Positions 37,662 to 49,019 of a stretch of DNA of 64,000 nt are shown here, one piece after another; position 1 is the stretch's first letter, and each line of letters opens with the position of its first letter. Origin of the DNA: Synchiropus splendidus (taxonomy: Eukaryota > Chordata > Actinopteri > Syngnathiformes > Callionymidae); the NCBI RefSeq assembly GCF_027744825.2, contig NC_071335.1:13157501-13221500 (forward strand), in the 5' to 3' direction. A program made the translations under genes and the position numbers. The notes under the pieces were generated by a model. The model made no database searches and was not told where the DNA came from. It saw only the letters and a list, made by a program, of their open reading frames with translations.

Positions 37662-40600
37662 GGCAACGGAGTGTTTCCCCCATACACAACCATTAAGCCC
37701 AACTATTCCAACGTCCACTGATCCTCACAGAATGGAGTTGAGTAGGGTAAGAAAAACACCATTTTAGTTTGGAAATATCCTCCTGAGAAATCATCCCCTG
37801 AATAAGTACCAGGTTTGAATTGTTAGAAGAAAAGAATTAGCTCTGGGATTTGAGCCCACAGTAACACACAACTGCCCTGATGCTGGTCGCTTTATACAAT
37901 ATTCATTCAGACACCACAAGAGACGGATCCACATCATCCCTTCATATTTGCACAGTTGTCCACAATACTTCAACTTTACCCGAGAAAAATGAATCCGTGT
38001 ATCTGTGGCATTGCAGTTGCTGCCACTCATGACGGTATTATCTCAGAAATATGTTTTAAAGAAACTTCAGCATTGTTTTATTCCTAAAAAGGTGAAGAGA
38101 ATAATTGTTTAACTGAAATGTCAAGTCTACCCTTCAGTTACTTGCTTTTAAACCTGTAAATCTCAGTTATTTAGATGGTTTCTGCAAGACAACCATAAAA
38201 ACAGAAGGAAAAAAAAGATGTTCAAACAGTGTTGTGGAAAATATATACGCGCTGAAAGTCCCTGCTTGACTACGAATCTAAAACGTTGATTCATTTTCGG
38301 TGTAGTCAAAGGTCATGTTTTAACTGGGCTCCGCTGTGGCACGGCTGTGAAATCATCCGTGCGTTGAGATGTTTTACAGAGCCAGGGCTGAATCACGAAA
38401 CTTGGCATCAGCTCAGCTAAAAACATCCGTCCTTGCAGCACTAAAGACGAGTGTCTTCACCCCACTTCTGCCATTTCATCTTAATCTAAATTATTGCCTG
38501 ATGTGTGGACGGTGTGCGGAATATCTCTCAGGAGACGACGCATAAACCTATTCTACGTCTCCCATCTCCATCTCATTGCCACACAACACAGTGCTCACGT
38601 GTCTTACTTTCATTCCTCAAATTGTTCGCCAGCCAAACATAAGCTGGCTTGACAAGTGGTGATTGATTTTCATGAAAAACACTTCCATCTATAAGACAAC
38701 ACCATCTCAGGCCAGGCACAAATATTGCAGATAAACTTGAGAGTTCATCCGTCTTTTGTACTACTCTGTAACACTGGAGCTGCTCCATCTGTTGGCAGCC
38801 AAGGTATTTTCACAAAACTGTGGTGGTGTGAGAAGTGAGAATCAACCTGTTCATGGAGATCACACATCATTGATAGCATTACTATGTCTGATAAGGAGCA
38901 TGTCTCACAGCATGTATTTGGTTATAAACTGCAGAGAGTAGTTTGGGTGTGTGTCACATAGAACACAATGTGAAAGGAAAGAAAACCCTCACCAAGTTTT
39001 CAAGTCAAATTCTGTATATAAAAAGTTTTTAAGATGATGCTGATGATGTTTTCCATCTTTGTCTCCTAGAAATCATCGACGATCTGGCGCACCTCGTCGA
39101 CAAGACGGATGATCGGATTCGCAACGAAACGCGGAGAGTGAAATTGGTTGAGACGAAATCTGCCTCATGTGGTGAGTTTTCTGAACAGCCATCCCTTTTT
39201 GTTTGAATAAACATGTTGCTTAGCTTCAGGTGAACATGAGCAACTGTAGGGAGCCTAGAACTGAAAAATATTTGCTTTTAAAACTATTAAAGCAACAATA
39301 CGTAGGATTTTGACCTTTTCTTTTTTTTTTTTTTCTGTTTCAAATTGAATAGCGATAACTTGCTAAATTATTACTGACCTTATAATGGCAGATATATATT
39401 TCTATTATTAATATAATTCCCTTTGCATGTATATGGTTTGTATTCCCTCATTTCCTGTGATGACAGTATTTGCTGTTCACTGTCCACGTGAACAGATAGA
39501 AGTGTGGGCAGCAGGGGTGGGGCTGGATGCCTGGTGTCCGTAACTTAGTCTCTCGGCTACTCAAATTTTCTCAAGGTGGGACCACCAGACATTTCCACCA
39601 ACGACAGTGATGCCACAATTGAGATACAAAACCATTTTGTAAAATTGTTTACAACAACATTTATACTTCAACACTCAAACAGCGAAGCTTCGTGCCACTA
39701 GAGTGCAAGTGACTTGCGTTGCTACATACAGCAAGTGAAGAGTGTTCTGAAACTACCATGATATATAAACATGAACAACATTAGCTGCATTTTATAGTTA
39801 GATACATGCACCGATAACTTTGTATTTGTATCGTAACGTCGTGAACGAAAGGTTTATTTATGCTTTTGTGTATATATTATATATAGTAGACATCGATCAT
39901 GAGTCGCAACAGATAGAATCTGCAGTTTTTTGTTTCAAAACTTGTCAGGCATCATGAGTTGGAGGAAATGGCCAGTAGCTCTGCCTTGAGAATATTTGAA
40001 TAGCAGAGAAAATAATTCACCTACTACAGTGTGCAATTGCACACATATTCCTAAACTAGATTGTGGTGCTTTAATAAAGTCAAACTATCAATGGTCTGCT
40101 AATATCCTTCCATCCAATGGAACCTCTAGATGGATTCGCAGCTGCACTGAGTAGGATTTAATAACTGGATTTAAAGTCGTCTCCACTGACAGTCTTTTGT
40201 AATGTGGTGAAATATTTATTTATTTTAATTATTAGCACTTTTTCAATATTTGTCGTCAAATAAATGTAGCCAGTTGATATAATTTTACAGATTCACATAA
40301 GTATAATTTGTTTTTTATGTTTTTTAAGTTTTCTCTTTTAAAATGAAAAGCTCTCCAATTTTATGTTATATAATTGTTTATATATTATATTGTTTTATAT
40401 TATAAGAGAAAATGTTTAAACAGATTGTCTGGACAATTTTATCGTTCCCAATGAGAAAGGGTATTTTGAACTCAACACATTACATTTCAGCTATATAATA
40501 TCATCAGGAAGGGAATTCAAATGGGACAGGAGTTTGCGGCTCCACACTTCCTCTCCAGAGTGATGCTGTTTAATGGAGCGGAATAATGGCTCTGATGAGT

Positions 40601-43600
40601 ACAAGCCCTCTTGCACATAACTTGTAGGTGGTCAATGGTGAGTGGATTGACTTGGCCTGTCACGCCTGCGAGCATGCTCTTGTAGGCTTTAGTTCTCTAT
40701 TGAGGATTCACAAACTGCCTTTTGGGGGTTGCAAATCAGGCCCCAGCTCTTTTGTCTACGCACCAGATTTTGCCGTGGCAGTGACTGAACGCACGGTACG
40801 TCATCATTGCCTGCTGATGGTGTCACTTTTCTTTGACTTTTGTCAGTGTTTGTTTTTCTAGAATCTGTAGCTCGTTCCTCTTTGAGACGGTTGCTCGCCG
40901 GTAAATCCGAGGAACGTGCGCGGCATTAGCCCGGCTCAGTTTGCACTGTGAAAACACACGGTGTTGTGTTGTCAAAGACAGTATTATTGCGCCATAAAAC
41001 TAAGCTAACAGGAGATGGTGGTAAGAGCTGAGGCTGCACTCTGGAGGTCAGGACCTAGAATGCTTCATTCTGTTGGTCGTGTCCCCATGGTACTTGATGG
41101 TCAGTTTATTTGTAGATCCCAGAGCTCCCATCCATTCGCACCACAGCCCCTCCCTCATCCGTCTCCCAAGTGCCCGGCTCAGTGGAATGTGTGTAGTTGC
41201 AGCATCTTTTGAATACATGCTTCTTTGTTTTGTGTTGTTACCTCGCTAGGTACGTTTATGCTGTGAATTCCAACCTGTGTATGTATGTCTGTCTGTGTCT
41301 CAGAGCATCAGTGGAACATTCTCCATGGGCTTCTTCACGGTCCCCTCAATGTACTCTTTCTTTTCCCATTCCTCTCTGTCATCCCCTCGCCGTTGTTTGA
41401 CACTTGTCTTTGTGTCAGGCAGAGAAAGAGCTGAAAATGCTGCATGCCACGAGTGGTCGCAAGTCTTCGCCCCTTTCTTCCCGGCAGCGTGTTTATAATT
41501 CCTGAGTTTGTGGTCCTATTTATTTTTGAAAGCAGCCCTCGTCCAACGGCTGGCGTTTGGTGTTGTGTCCCAGCTGAGTTTGTGTGAAGACTTTGACAGC
41601 AGACAGCATAGTTAAAATAGTTTCGCTGGTAGATAAACTGAAGACAAGTGAGAAGTCGAGAGTCTTCCGCCAATGCTGAATTATGAGGAAAAAAAAAAAA
41701 AAACACTGGTGAAGAGGCATGTTGGAAACATCGTACGCTCAGATCAGAAGAGTCAGTTTTGCTTGGCTTTAGCACAGTGTAATCATTTCTACTGAATTGC
41801 TTTTTGAAATTACTCTTTGATTCATTTTGCAGTGTTGATGTTGCTCGGTATTTTGGATTCTTTTTTGGTGTTGAACTTTTGGCAGTGTGTCCAGATGGAG
41901 CCAGTCATGGGCAGAAACTACAGTCAACTTTGGCAGTGGGTGTACTGGAATATTTCCATCACTCAGATTTCAGATCTTTGCTGAGGCCAGATAGTAGTTT
42001 AATATGACGGTACCTAAAGTCCCAGCACAAGAAACTATTTATTACTCCAGTCATTCATGTTTTTATTTCATCATTCATTATTATTTATTTTGACTCCGAA
42101 GAACCACCCCACCTGTGTGGAAACTAGACTCAGCCCAGGAGTGGCACATCCCAAGGCATCTAATAGTGGCTTTAAGAAAGTTGACTTTTGCTTTCTATGT
42201 TGACGGTGAAATAGCTGTCTATGTTGCACACACTGGTGTGTCAGTGGAGTGAAATGTTTCCCTTCTCATGTGATATTCCAAAAGCAGGTGTTGGGGTTTG
42301 AACATGGAAGAGGCAGGTCATAGTGAGCACCTAACCCTACTCCAACTTTTACTTGGTATTCATATCGTGTTACATGGCTATGCGCTATAGTCACGGTTGC
42401 CTCCAGGTCGGCCCTGCGAGTGTGATGGGCGGGTAGGGCTTCATGAAACAGTATCCGCATTTTCAGAGCTGCAAAGATATTTGACTTTAAGCAAGGTTTC
42501 ATTGATGCCTTTTAAACTGACAGCCCTACACTCGAGAACACCGTTTCATGAAGCTCCATCAGCCCGTCATTGGGTCAATTGCAATCCAGTTTGAGGTGCT
42601 TTATATACCAAGTGGCTCAAGTGTCGACGCAGAACGTAACCTTAACCGCCATATCTGTCTTTGACTCACGTCACGCATTGGCCACGGCATCATGACACGA
42701 TGCGGAAGGCGAAACATGCTTCATTTCAGAGGCTGTTTCACCAAGAGGCAACGCAGAAGGCTGACTTTGGGCTAATGCTCGGACCTTCATTAGCAGACCA
42801 GCCCTAAGACATTACATTACCTTTATTCTTCCCTAATGAAAAGAGACATCAAGGTGCCCCAGAAAAAAAGGAGATTGGGCAGATGATACTTGTAAATATA
42901 ATTCCAACTTTTTATCTCCAACATGTCCGAGCTGGAACTCAATCAATAATTGTCATGATACTTTAAAAAAACGCCTCTGAATAATAGATTTGTGAATGTT
43001 TCTTAATGTTTGTACCATGTAAACCATGTCTATATGTGGAGTGTTGCTATTTCACAATACTTCAATTTACCTGTATATGTGAGAGTCTTCATTTAGTTGC
43101 GCTGCTTGTCTTGCATTTTAAAATATTTGTCTTTTTTTATCCTCCATGATGACCAATATTTAAGAAATGGAGAGCAACAAAGAAACTCTACTGGGCAGTG
43201 TTTGTTGTCGGTGTGCAGTTTATATATATATATGGTCTTTTATGCTGATGCCAGTTGTCGTCTGGCCAGCAGCGATCCGTGAACCGTAGACAAAGGGGCA
43301 GAGATTGCAGGAGGTTGACTGGTCTCATGTCTGTTCCGAGCCTTGGCTAATTCTTCTTTTTCTCTGTGACTTGTCTTACTGATGTGTCTGCAAATTGCAA
43401 AGATGGGATGAACCCAGTCTGTGACCTCCAGAGCTCCTGGGTGGTCAGTCTGGCTGCAGACACACATCGTCTCCCCCAGAATCCTTGTCACAGGCGGGTT
43501 ATCATCTGTTTGCCAAGCAAGAGCCATTTTCTTGTGCATTTCCGTTACCTGCGATATGCAAATTTGACAATGTAACAGTAATGCAACAATCCAAAAATAT

Positions 43601-46600
43601 ATCAAGACTTTGTTACACTTGTTTGAAGTATTCCTTTTGTTCTGCTTGATGTTGTGAATAGTAATTTGAATATTCAAAATAGCTAGCAGGGTTTGCCCTT
43701 GCTAGTGCAACAGTGTCAGAGAACTTGACATCAGCACGGTGCCATGTTGTCAAATGCTTGGCATGAAATCAGCTTGCGTTTTCTGATTTTGAAGAGAACA
43801 ATATTCTTCTTTTGATGACCTCTCTTCAGCATCATGTGGATCAGGATCACCACATCCATGGTAATCCTGGCACTATGACTGACTCGTACCCCATGGAAAA
43901 CAGTGGCTAGAATTTAGGTGCTGACTTTGGGATCCTGGTTTTGGCCTTACCCTAAGGTGGTGCCCTAGTGTACCTAGGGGAACACATTTTTTATGTTCAA
44001 GATTGTCAAGGGCAGTGTTTTACCTGGTCTCCAAAACCAGACATTTTCTGAGAGACCAAATCAGGCAATGTTGTCTTTGCAACATACGGGTGTGGGGGTC
44101 AGTGTGCCACTCAAACCTCTCCACCACCGTGAGGTCATGAGGAAGCCTGCCCTTACCTGTGGTCATAATGTGCCAAGACTTTCCGACTGTTTCCGATGCT
44201 GGGCTTATTATCATGATATTATCATGATTCTTATAATATTATCTGATGGAAGAATCCGCATGTCTGGGGGGGGTTAAGAATGAATTTGTCAAGATGGCAA
44301 GACATGTTCAATATTTATGGACCAAAATCCTGTTCCCGATCTGAACTGTGCCGTGGAACGAAATGGAGTTGATCAACAAGCAGAGAAACGAAGCAAAAGA
44401 GGACATTCGAGATTTTTTGAATTGAAGATCTCGCTCCAATCGTAATTGCCTGTTCCCACATCCGAGTGGCACATTTTAGTTCTGTATTCTTCCAGTTCTT
44501 CCGGGAAAAAACCCCCAAAAATAAATCAATAAAAATGCACAAAACCGCTATCACCTGATGCAGTTTCATATTGTGAGCTGTGTTTCCTCACTTGTCTCCA
44601 CCTTGTTTATCTCATGTGATTTTGTAAGATATCTGGCTTGGAGGAGGTGATTCTTGGTCGGCAGTGGGCGAGGCAGAATCTTTACCATTCAGCTGGATCT
44701 ATCTCTCTCTTTTTTGTTTTGAAAATCCTAATCTGTGTGTCGCCCCCTTTAGCGAGCCCCTTTTTTCGCCCCCAATCATACAGTTGGGGCATTTGCCTCT
44801 CTAGAAAGATGTCAACAGAACTTTGCCCCATCAGTATAAAGCTGTTTGGAAGCCAAAAACAGCCTTACACCAGGATCCCGTGGGTCCTTATAAGCAAGTT
44901 CCAGAGTGTTAGAGGGTCCTGTTGCCAGTCATCCAAGGTCACCAATTTGTCACCAGTTCTTCTCATACCTTTTAGTCACAACATTTCTTCATGTGAAGGT
45001 GACTTCCTTTTTGTTGCTTTCAGGGTCTTTGCAGTCGCTGTGTCCTTGTTGACCCTTTTGGATCATGACCTCCTCCAGATGAACAACCCGTATCTCAGAT
45101 TGTGGGGTTGATGGGAAGATCAGTGCAGCGTCATTTCAATGCCTTAATCCTTCCAGAATTTAACTTTCACACTGAAAAAAAACAAAACAAAAATGCATTG
45201 ACTTTCCTTGTTACACCTTGTCAGGTGTATTTAACTCTCCACAATTATTATTATTTTTATACTATGCTTACTGGAGAGTTTGTGGACCTCTTATCCCGGG
45301 GGTCTGTCTCTGGCCAGAAGATACAGAGATGAACAACACATGATTCCCCAACTTTTAAAAAACGAGGTGCACAAATGTGACTGTCTCATCATCTATTGTC
45401 TTAAAATAGTAAGCTCTTGCATGCACATTTTTTTGGGGTGACGTTTTAGAGAAGTGGAAAAACAGAGTGGGAGCCGCGAGGTTGGTGGAGGAGGGTGTCA
45501 GAGTCGGAGAAATGTAAATATCAAGTGAACGCCAGAGTGAAATATGAGTCAGATGCCATGATACAACAGAGGCAGCATAGCAGTCTTTTGTCAGTTGCCC
45601 AAAACGTCTCTTCAATATTTTTGCTGAGGGAATGATGAATATACCTTGTGGGATCAGTGGTGGAATCCACTCTGAATTATTCCTCACATGCACAGCTTTT
45701 TCCTATTGGTATCAGGAACCCTCTTTGTACGTCAGGTATCTTGTACATACTGAAAGTCCAACCTGTGACATTCACTCTCCTCATCCTTTTGTTTCCTCCA
45801 CAGTCTGGACTTGTTCCTCTCGCACTCACTGATGTGTTCATGTACAGGATGTTGAAGCGCCACCTCTTTCTCAGGGTGGTGTTTTTGTCTGAGGGTGTTG
45901 TCTGCTGTAGAACTGTAATATTTTCAGGTCGTGGGAGCGAAGCTCTTTGATGAAGTGTGAGTGAGCGTTTGCACGTTGCACTTCTTTCGTAGTATCGGTG
46001 GAAAACAATGATTCCCCTCGCAGGGCGGAATCAGAAACACATGCTTATCACAGTGTGCGATCCGCTGCAATAAAAGCCTCCGCGGCGCTTGAGCGCATGT
46101 AAATTGCATTAAGTCATCAAACGCAGAACGGTATTATTTGGTGCGGGCAAACGCGCCTGGGACCCGCCGCAGATCAAGGAGCGCAGTAATTAGGATTGAG
46201 TTATGCGGACCTCTTGTTTTCCCTCCAGACTGTTGGATTCCCCTCCGTCTGACTCAGATCAGGTGAGTTCCTCAGCTGCTTGACATTTGAAGGTTCGACT
46301 TTAAAGTCCACGAAAATTTGTTGGACGACCGAGGTTTTGATCGGAACCAGATTGGCGCGAGGGAACCATGAGACAAAACAGTTACGACGGCTACGTCTGC
46401 GAACGACTTGAAGGATATTATTTACACGCATATCGACTATAAATCCTATAAATGTTGATAAAGTTTTGTCTTAATTTCCAAAAACACTTCATACGACACA
46501 CATACACCAAGACACATGTTCCTCCATAACTTGGATGTAGCCTGTAGAATTTTGGACTCTTGGACAAGGGAGGGGTCAGTGGTCTTTAAAATACTTCTCA

Positions 46601-47796
46601 GCCAATGAAAATCTCAACTAGATATGCTCCTGTCAGGACGAACACTGATACTGGCTGGTAATTTGTGATCATAATGCAGTTGTGATTGACTATAATAGGT
46701 CCATGATGGGTACAGATGAACCATAAATATAGGTTCTGGCAGGCTTTGAGCTAGGAGAGCGTCTGCAAAACATGTAAAAATGGACGCCAGATTCTCGTAG
46801 CTTGTCCGCCAGATGCCACCATATACCAGCGTAATCTGGCGGCCAAGCTATGTCAAGAGTCAGGCATCCATTTTTACATGTTTTGCAGACGCCCAGACGC
46901 CCTCCAATACATGCTGCTAGCTAGCTACAAGCCTGGAGCATGTATCGGGGCTCCAAGTGAGAGAGAGCCCTCAGCGGAGGCTGCTGCCTTCCTCCACCGA
47001 GAAAGGGCTGGACCTCTGCCTCCATCTTCCCACTGTCACGGTTGTACAGGCAGGTGTTGCTCAAGGCTTAACCTGCCGTCTGACTGATGCTGGAAAACTT
47101 TAAATCGCGTATTGAAGTCATGTTGAAGCCTTTTAACTGCTTCCCCCACAAGGTGTTTTTGTGGCACTGGGTTGCAGGGTGCAAACGTCACACAGTTTGT
47201 TTTGGTGCGCCAGTGCAGTGTGCTGTGGGAGGGGCTCAATACAGCACATGGGGCTTCTATGGATTGTAGGTTCTTTCGTGTTATTGGCATGTTCCGATCA
47301 CAGACTTTTTTCATTGGAAGCAGGTGATCATGGTCGGTGGCCGAATTGCAACTGATGCGCAGTGTTTCGTTTTTTTCCCGTGAGGCCTCTGAGGTGGTTG
47401 TGGCTGCTTTGAGTCGACCTCAGGGGCCTGATGTGAGCTTGCCTGCAGAAATCCAAAGGACTTTCTTTGGGAGGATGAATGTGGCTGTCAGCTGATGACG
47501 TCTATGACGCCATCCTCAAGAGATCGTTGTGAATGGGATCTACAGTCGTCCACAGTCATCATGAGGCAACTGGGATGTCCCAACTAACAGACTGTAAACT
47601 GGTCTCTGATGCCAATGAAGTTTGCTTCATAAATAGTGAAATAATGTGGCTCTTCGTTTGTTGTCGTGTTTGTTTCAGGTTCCAGCCTTTGTTCCACCTT
47701 CGACTGACATTGTTTCTTTCCCCGCCCTCAGGGATGTTGGTGGTGATCGTGCTGCTTCTCATCGCCATCGTGGTGGTCGGCGCGTGGCCCGTGTAG
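18076..47796 (+). CDS. stx8: syntaxin 8, Qc-SNARE
   Basis: Syntaxin 8 is a tail-anchored Qc-SNARE that pairs with syntaxin 7, Vti1b and VAMP8 in late-endosome fusion. Eight coding exons join in phase: 18076-18092, 19493-19592, 19673-19767, 20109-20219, 23048-23181, 24234-24326, 39070-39171 and 47732-47796. They give 238 residues, against 236 in human. The N-terminus is MSQDTWLQNYDATCRLAQEV; the tryptophan codon is split by the first intron. The Habc-like helices follow (SLQKLKQNIAQLKESLLRA; ADRRQNLIDDLLTREKQLIA), then NPWLVNESEETRG and QQQQRIIE. The SNARE motif spans about residues 145-203 (DAGLDALAAVISRQKIMGQE, NELDEQNEIIDDL), with the zero-layer glutamine in DEQN at the exon 6/7 junction. 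The C-terminal membrane anchor is MLVVIVLLLIAIVVVGAWPV. The gene is intact and tail to tail with ntn1, as in tetrapods. Confidence 0.95.
18093..19492. other. stx8 intron 1
   Basis: Bounded by GTGAAG and a TTTTTTTGTGTTTAG acceptor with a long pyrimidine tract. AT-rich. No other exon or clear repeat is recognised. Confidence 0.5.
20220..23047. other. stx8 intron 4
   Basis: Mostly AT-rich. The 21240-21830 part has mixed composition with homeodomain-like cores (AATTGTAATTAGTT, GGCTAATTGG) and may be regulatory. The stretch from about 22200 to 22760 ends in AATCGCAGCCCTAATA, resembling the end of a dispersed fish repeat. No exon is seen. Confidence 0.4.
23182..24233. other. stx8 intron 5 with poly(A) tract
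   Basis: Contains an A26 run at 23963-23988. No retroposed gene or LINE sequence was recognised next to it, so I treat it as a simple repeat. No further exon is seen. Confidence 0.5.
24425..24861. mobile_element. MITE-like element with inverted ends, about 437 bp
   Basis: The left end TAAAAGGGGCTCTATT and the reverse complement of the right end TTAAAGGGCTCTATT share the GGGCTCTATT core. This matches the general form of an abundant fish non-autonomous DNA repeat. The interior is AT-rich with no reading frame. No target-site duplication could be settled. It lies near the start of the long stx8 intron 6. Confidence 0.5.
24862..28728. other. stx8 intron 6, first part
   Basis: AT-rich intron. 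Two stretches look less random and could be conserved regulatory DNA: 26740-26925 (mixed composition, CCATATAAATAG core) and 27780-27915 (GCGCTGCAGCG, then GAAGATTAATTCTCTG). Nothing coding is supported. Confidence 0.35.
28729..29434. mobile_element. non-autonomous DNA element with inverted ends, about 706 bp
   Basis: The left end includes ACCGCGGTTCTCGACCA. The reverse complement of the right end reads ACCTCGGTTTTCGAACA, matching at 14 of 17 positions. The interior contains repeated TTCGAAATCTGAA-like words on both flanks, giving partial internal symmetry. Open frames of about 160 codons run on both strands but resemble no transposase I know. The target duplication is unclear. Confidence 0.5.
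29435..31424. other. stx8 intron 6, middle part
   Basis: No exon, RNA gene or well-bounded repeat recognised. Contains a G9 run near 30721-30729. Confidence 0.4.
31425..31560. repeat. dispersed fish repeat fragment
   Basis: Carries the word order TTATATAGCGCTT, then CACCCATTCACACACTGGTGG, then AAGTGTCTTGC, which I know from a very common short dispersed repeat in fish genomes. Limits are approximate and the class (SINE or DNA element) is not certain. Confidence 0.5.
31561..36029. other. stx8 intron 6, third part
   Basis: Intronic sequence with short open frames on both strands that have no recognisable domains. A GGGCTCATATTATGC motif near 33430 resembles the end of another dispersed repeat. 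Nothing else is supported. Confidence 0.4.
36030..36395 (+). mobile_element. RTE-like LINE fragment, 3' end
   Basis: The plus strand encodes the end of an RTE-type reverse-transcriptase ORF: DRIRKQ-like start, then a stop, then HVLRCLGDKVREARWRWFGH, VQRRESQYIGRTMLRLELPG, RRWRGRPKRRFMEVVKEDM and the closing RVRWRKMVCCGDP. This RWFGHV...GRPKxRW...W...ADP arrangement is typical of the RTE clade. It is 5' truncated and carries an in-frame stop, so it is inactive. It sits sense to stx8 in intron 6. Confidence 0.75.
36396..39069. other. stx8 intron 6, last part, with (TG)n microsatellite
   Basis: Holds an uninterrupted (TG)n run at about 37619-37660. The acceptor for exon 7 is TTTGTCTCCTAG at 39058-39069. 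No other exon is seen. Confidence 0.5.
37619..37660. repeat. (TG)n microsatellite
   Basis: About 20 perfect TG dinucleotides, likely length-polymorphic. Confidence 0.9.
39172..42423. other. stx8 intron 7, first part
   Basis: AT-rich. The segment from about 39290 (AAGCAACAATACGTAGGATTTTGACC) onward resembles the start of a dispersed fish repeat. An A15 run lies at about 41690-41704. No exon is seen. Confidence 0.4.
42424..42569. mobile_element. short foldback MITE, copy 1
   Basis: A 146-bp element with inverted ends. The left is GATGGGCGGGTAGGGCTTCATGAAACAG (42424-42451). The right, read in reverse complement, is GACGGGCTGATGGAGCTTCATGAAACG. About 22 of 27 positions match. The interior carries no reading frame. 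A related element lies at 50254-50396, so this is a repeat family rather than a chance palindrome. Confidence 0.6.
42570..46758. other. stx8 intron 7, middle part
   Basis: No exon recognised. The stretch 46080-46205 differs from its surroundings: it is rich in CG dinucleotides (GCGGGCAAACGCGCC) and carries homeodomain-type cores (GTAATTAGG, AATTGCATTAAG). It is a candidate regulatory element. A short (TA)n run lies near 43220. Confidence 0.4.
46759..46892. repeat. nested 134-bp inverted repeat (hairpin)
   Basis: The outer arms 46759-46788 and 46863-46892 pair at 29 of 30 positions. The inner arms 46798-46814 and 46834-46850 pair at 16 of 17. They are separated by short asymmetric internal loops and a 19-nt terminal loop. 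A transcript would form a long, nearly perfect stem. It is probably a foldback/MITE-type element. A small-RNA precursor is a weaker alternative. Confidence 0.8.
46893..47731. other. stx8 intron 7, end
   Basis: Sequence up to the acceptor CCCCGCCCTCAG before the last exon. No additional feature is supported. Confidence 0.45.
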
Positions 47797-48064
47797 CCAA
47801 CAAGGACGGCGCTGAAGACTGCATTGTCTCAGTGCAATGGACGAAATGTCTTTTGTACACTCACTCATGCGCCCTCCCATATAGTCACTGCTGGATTACA
47901 GCTATAAATCTTGGGTCCCGGATCAAACTCTCATCTCAGCCACCTCAGGCGATTCAATGTCCTGATTGGTTGCAGGGTTTTAGTGTTCTCAATATTAAAG
48001 CAAACTTTTTGATGTGTAAATTGCTGAATGCTTTTTGTCCGTGTGGATATTTCTGGTGAGTTTG

Positions 48065-48070
48065 AATAAA
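48065..48070 (+). terminator. stx8 poly(A) signal
   Basis: AATAAA 269 nt past the stx8 stop codon, followed by T/G-rich sequence (GATGATCGGGTTCTTCTCC). This is the first AATAAA downstream of the stop on this strand. Confidence 0.6.
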
Positions 48071-49013
48071 TGATGATCGGGTTCTTCTCCATTGGACAAA
48101 TCACTCTGAACCATTGTTCTGTTGCGTGTACCTAGATCCAGTCAACATAAACAGATGTAACACTTTCAAACTTTGTTTATACCTCTCCTCTCCCAACATC
48201 CGCTGAATCACCTGCTTCATAGTTCCACTGGAGAAATGACTGGTTGTCAATGGTTCCCGGAGTGTGTCGATGTGCTCATACAGTCTGTGTTCGCCATCTT
48301 GGGAGGACACAGTTGGAGTCGCTGAACATCACTTTTCCACTGATGTCATCAAACTATTAAAAAAAAAATACAAACGTGTGCATGCTTTTTCTTTTTTTGT
48401 CTTTTAGTGGATCAAGTGAGGAGATTATGTAACATATGACCGTCTAATGGAGTTAGAAATGAGTCAGCAAAATAAGATTTACTTGCGTGAATGTTCCGCC
48501 AAAAAACATTATAAATCACTTTACGATTTATGGGGGATTATGGCGCCCCAATAACCACAGCACAGTATTGACTGGTCTTCGAAAGTCACTGTGAACGTTC
48601 AAATTTAATTGGACGATTCTATGCTTCCGTTCACCTGAGGACTCAGTTACTATGTGAGAGAAAAGCGTTGTTGTCACGGCTGTGGGGACTGTGCCAAAGT
48701 GGTGTGTGGCACAGTCAGCAGTCTCTACTGTCGCTGTGCCGGAGACGTCGGACCTTCCACACAGGTTGCCAGTTCATTTGTCTTTGTTTCTTAAAAAAAA
48801 AAAAAAAAAAAATCCATTTCGTGGGGGTCTAGCATTGTTTCAAATGCCCCATGAATAAAGAGATGTTAATGTGACACATTGATTGACATGCTTCTGGACT
48901 GAGTGGGTGTGACAACAGTACTATAACACAGCAGGATGTTACTGTGTATATTGTCAAACTTTCCTGTTTAAAACACACAAAAAAACAAGTGGAACGTATT
49001 TAAATGTTATAAG

Positions 49014-49019
49014 TTTATT
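49014..49019 (-). terminator. candidate distal poly(A) signal for ntn1
   Basis: AATAAA on the minus strand about 2.5 kb past the ntn1 stop codon, consistent with a long netrin-1 3' UTR. Nearer AT-rich alternatives without the exact hexamer exist around 51455-51475. Confidence 0.35.

Noticed and set aside
43240..43677. 145-codon minus-strand frame in stx8 intron 7
   Set aside because: Low-information sequence with no recognisable domain or conserved block.
44638..45111. 157-codon plus-strand frame in stx8 intron 7
   Set aside because: No family resemblance. Its composition is that of translated non-coding DNA.
46759..46892. The hairpin as a canonical microRNA gene
   Set aside because: The stem is longer and more perfect than a typical vertebrate pre-miRNA and matches no known mature sequence I can recall. 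A foldback element explains it better.
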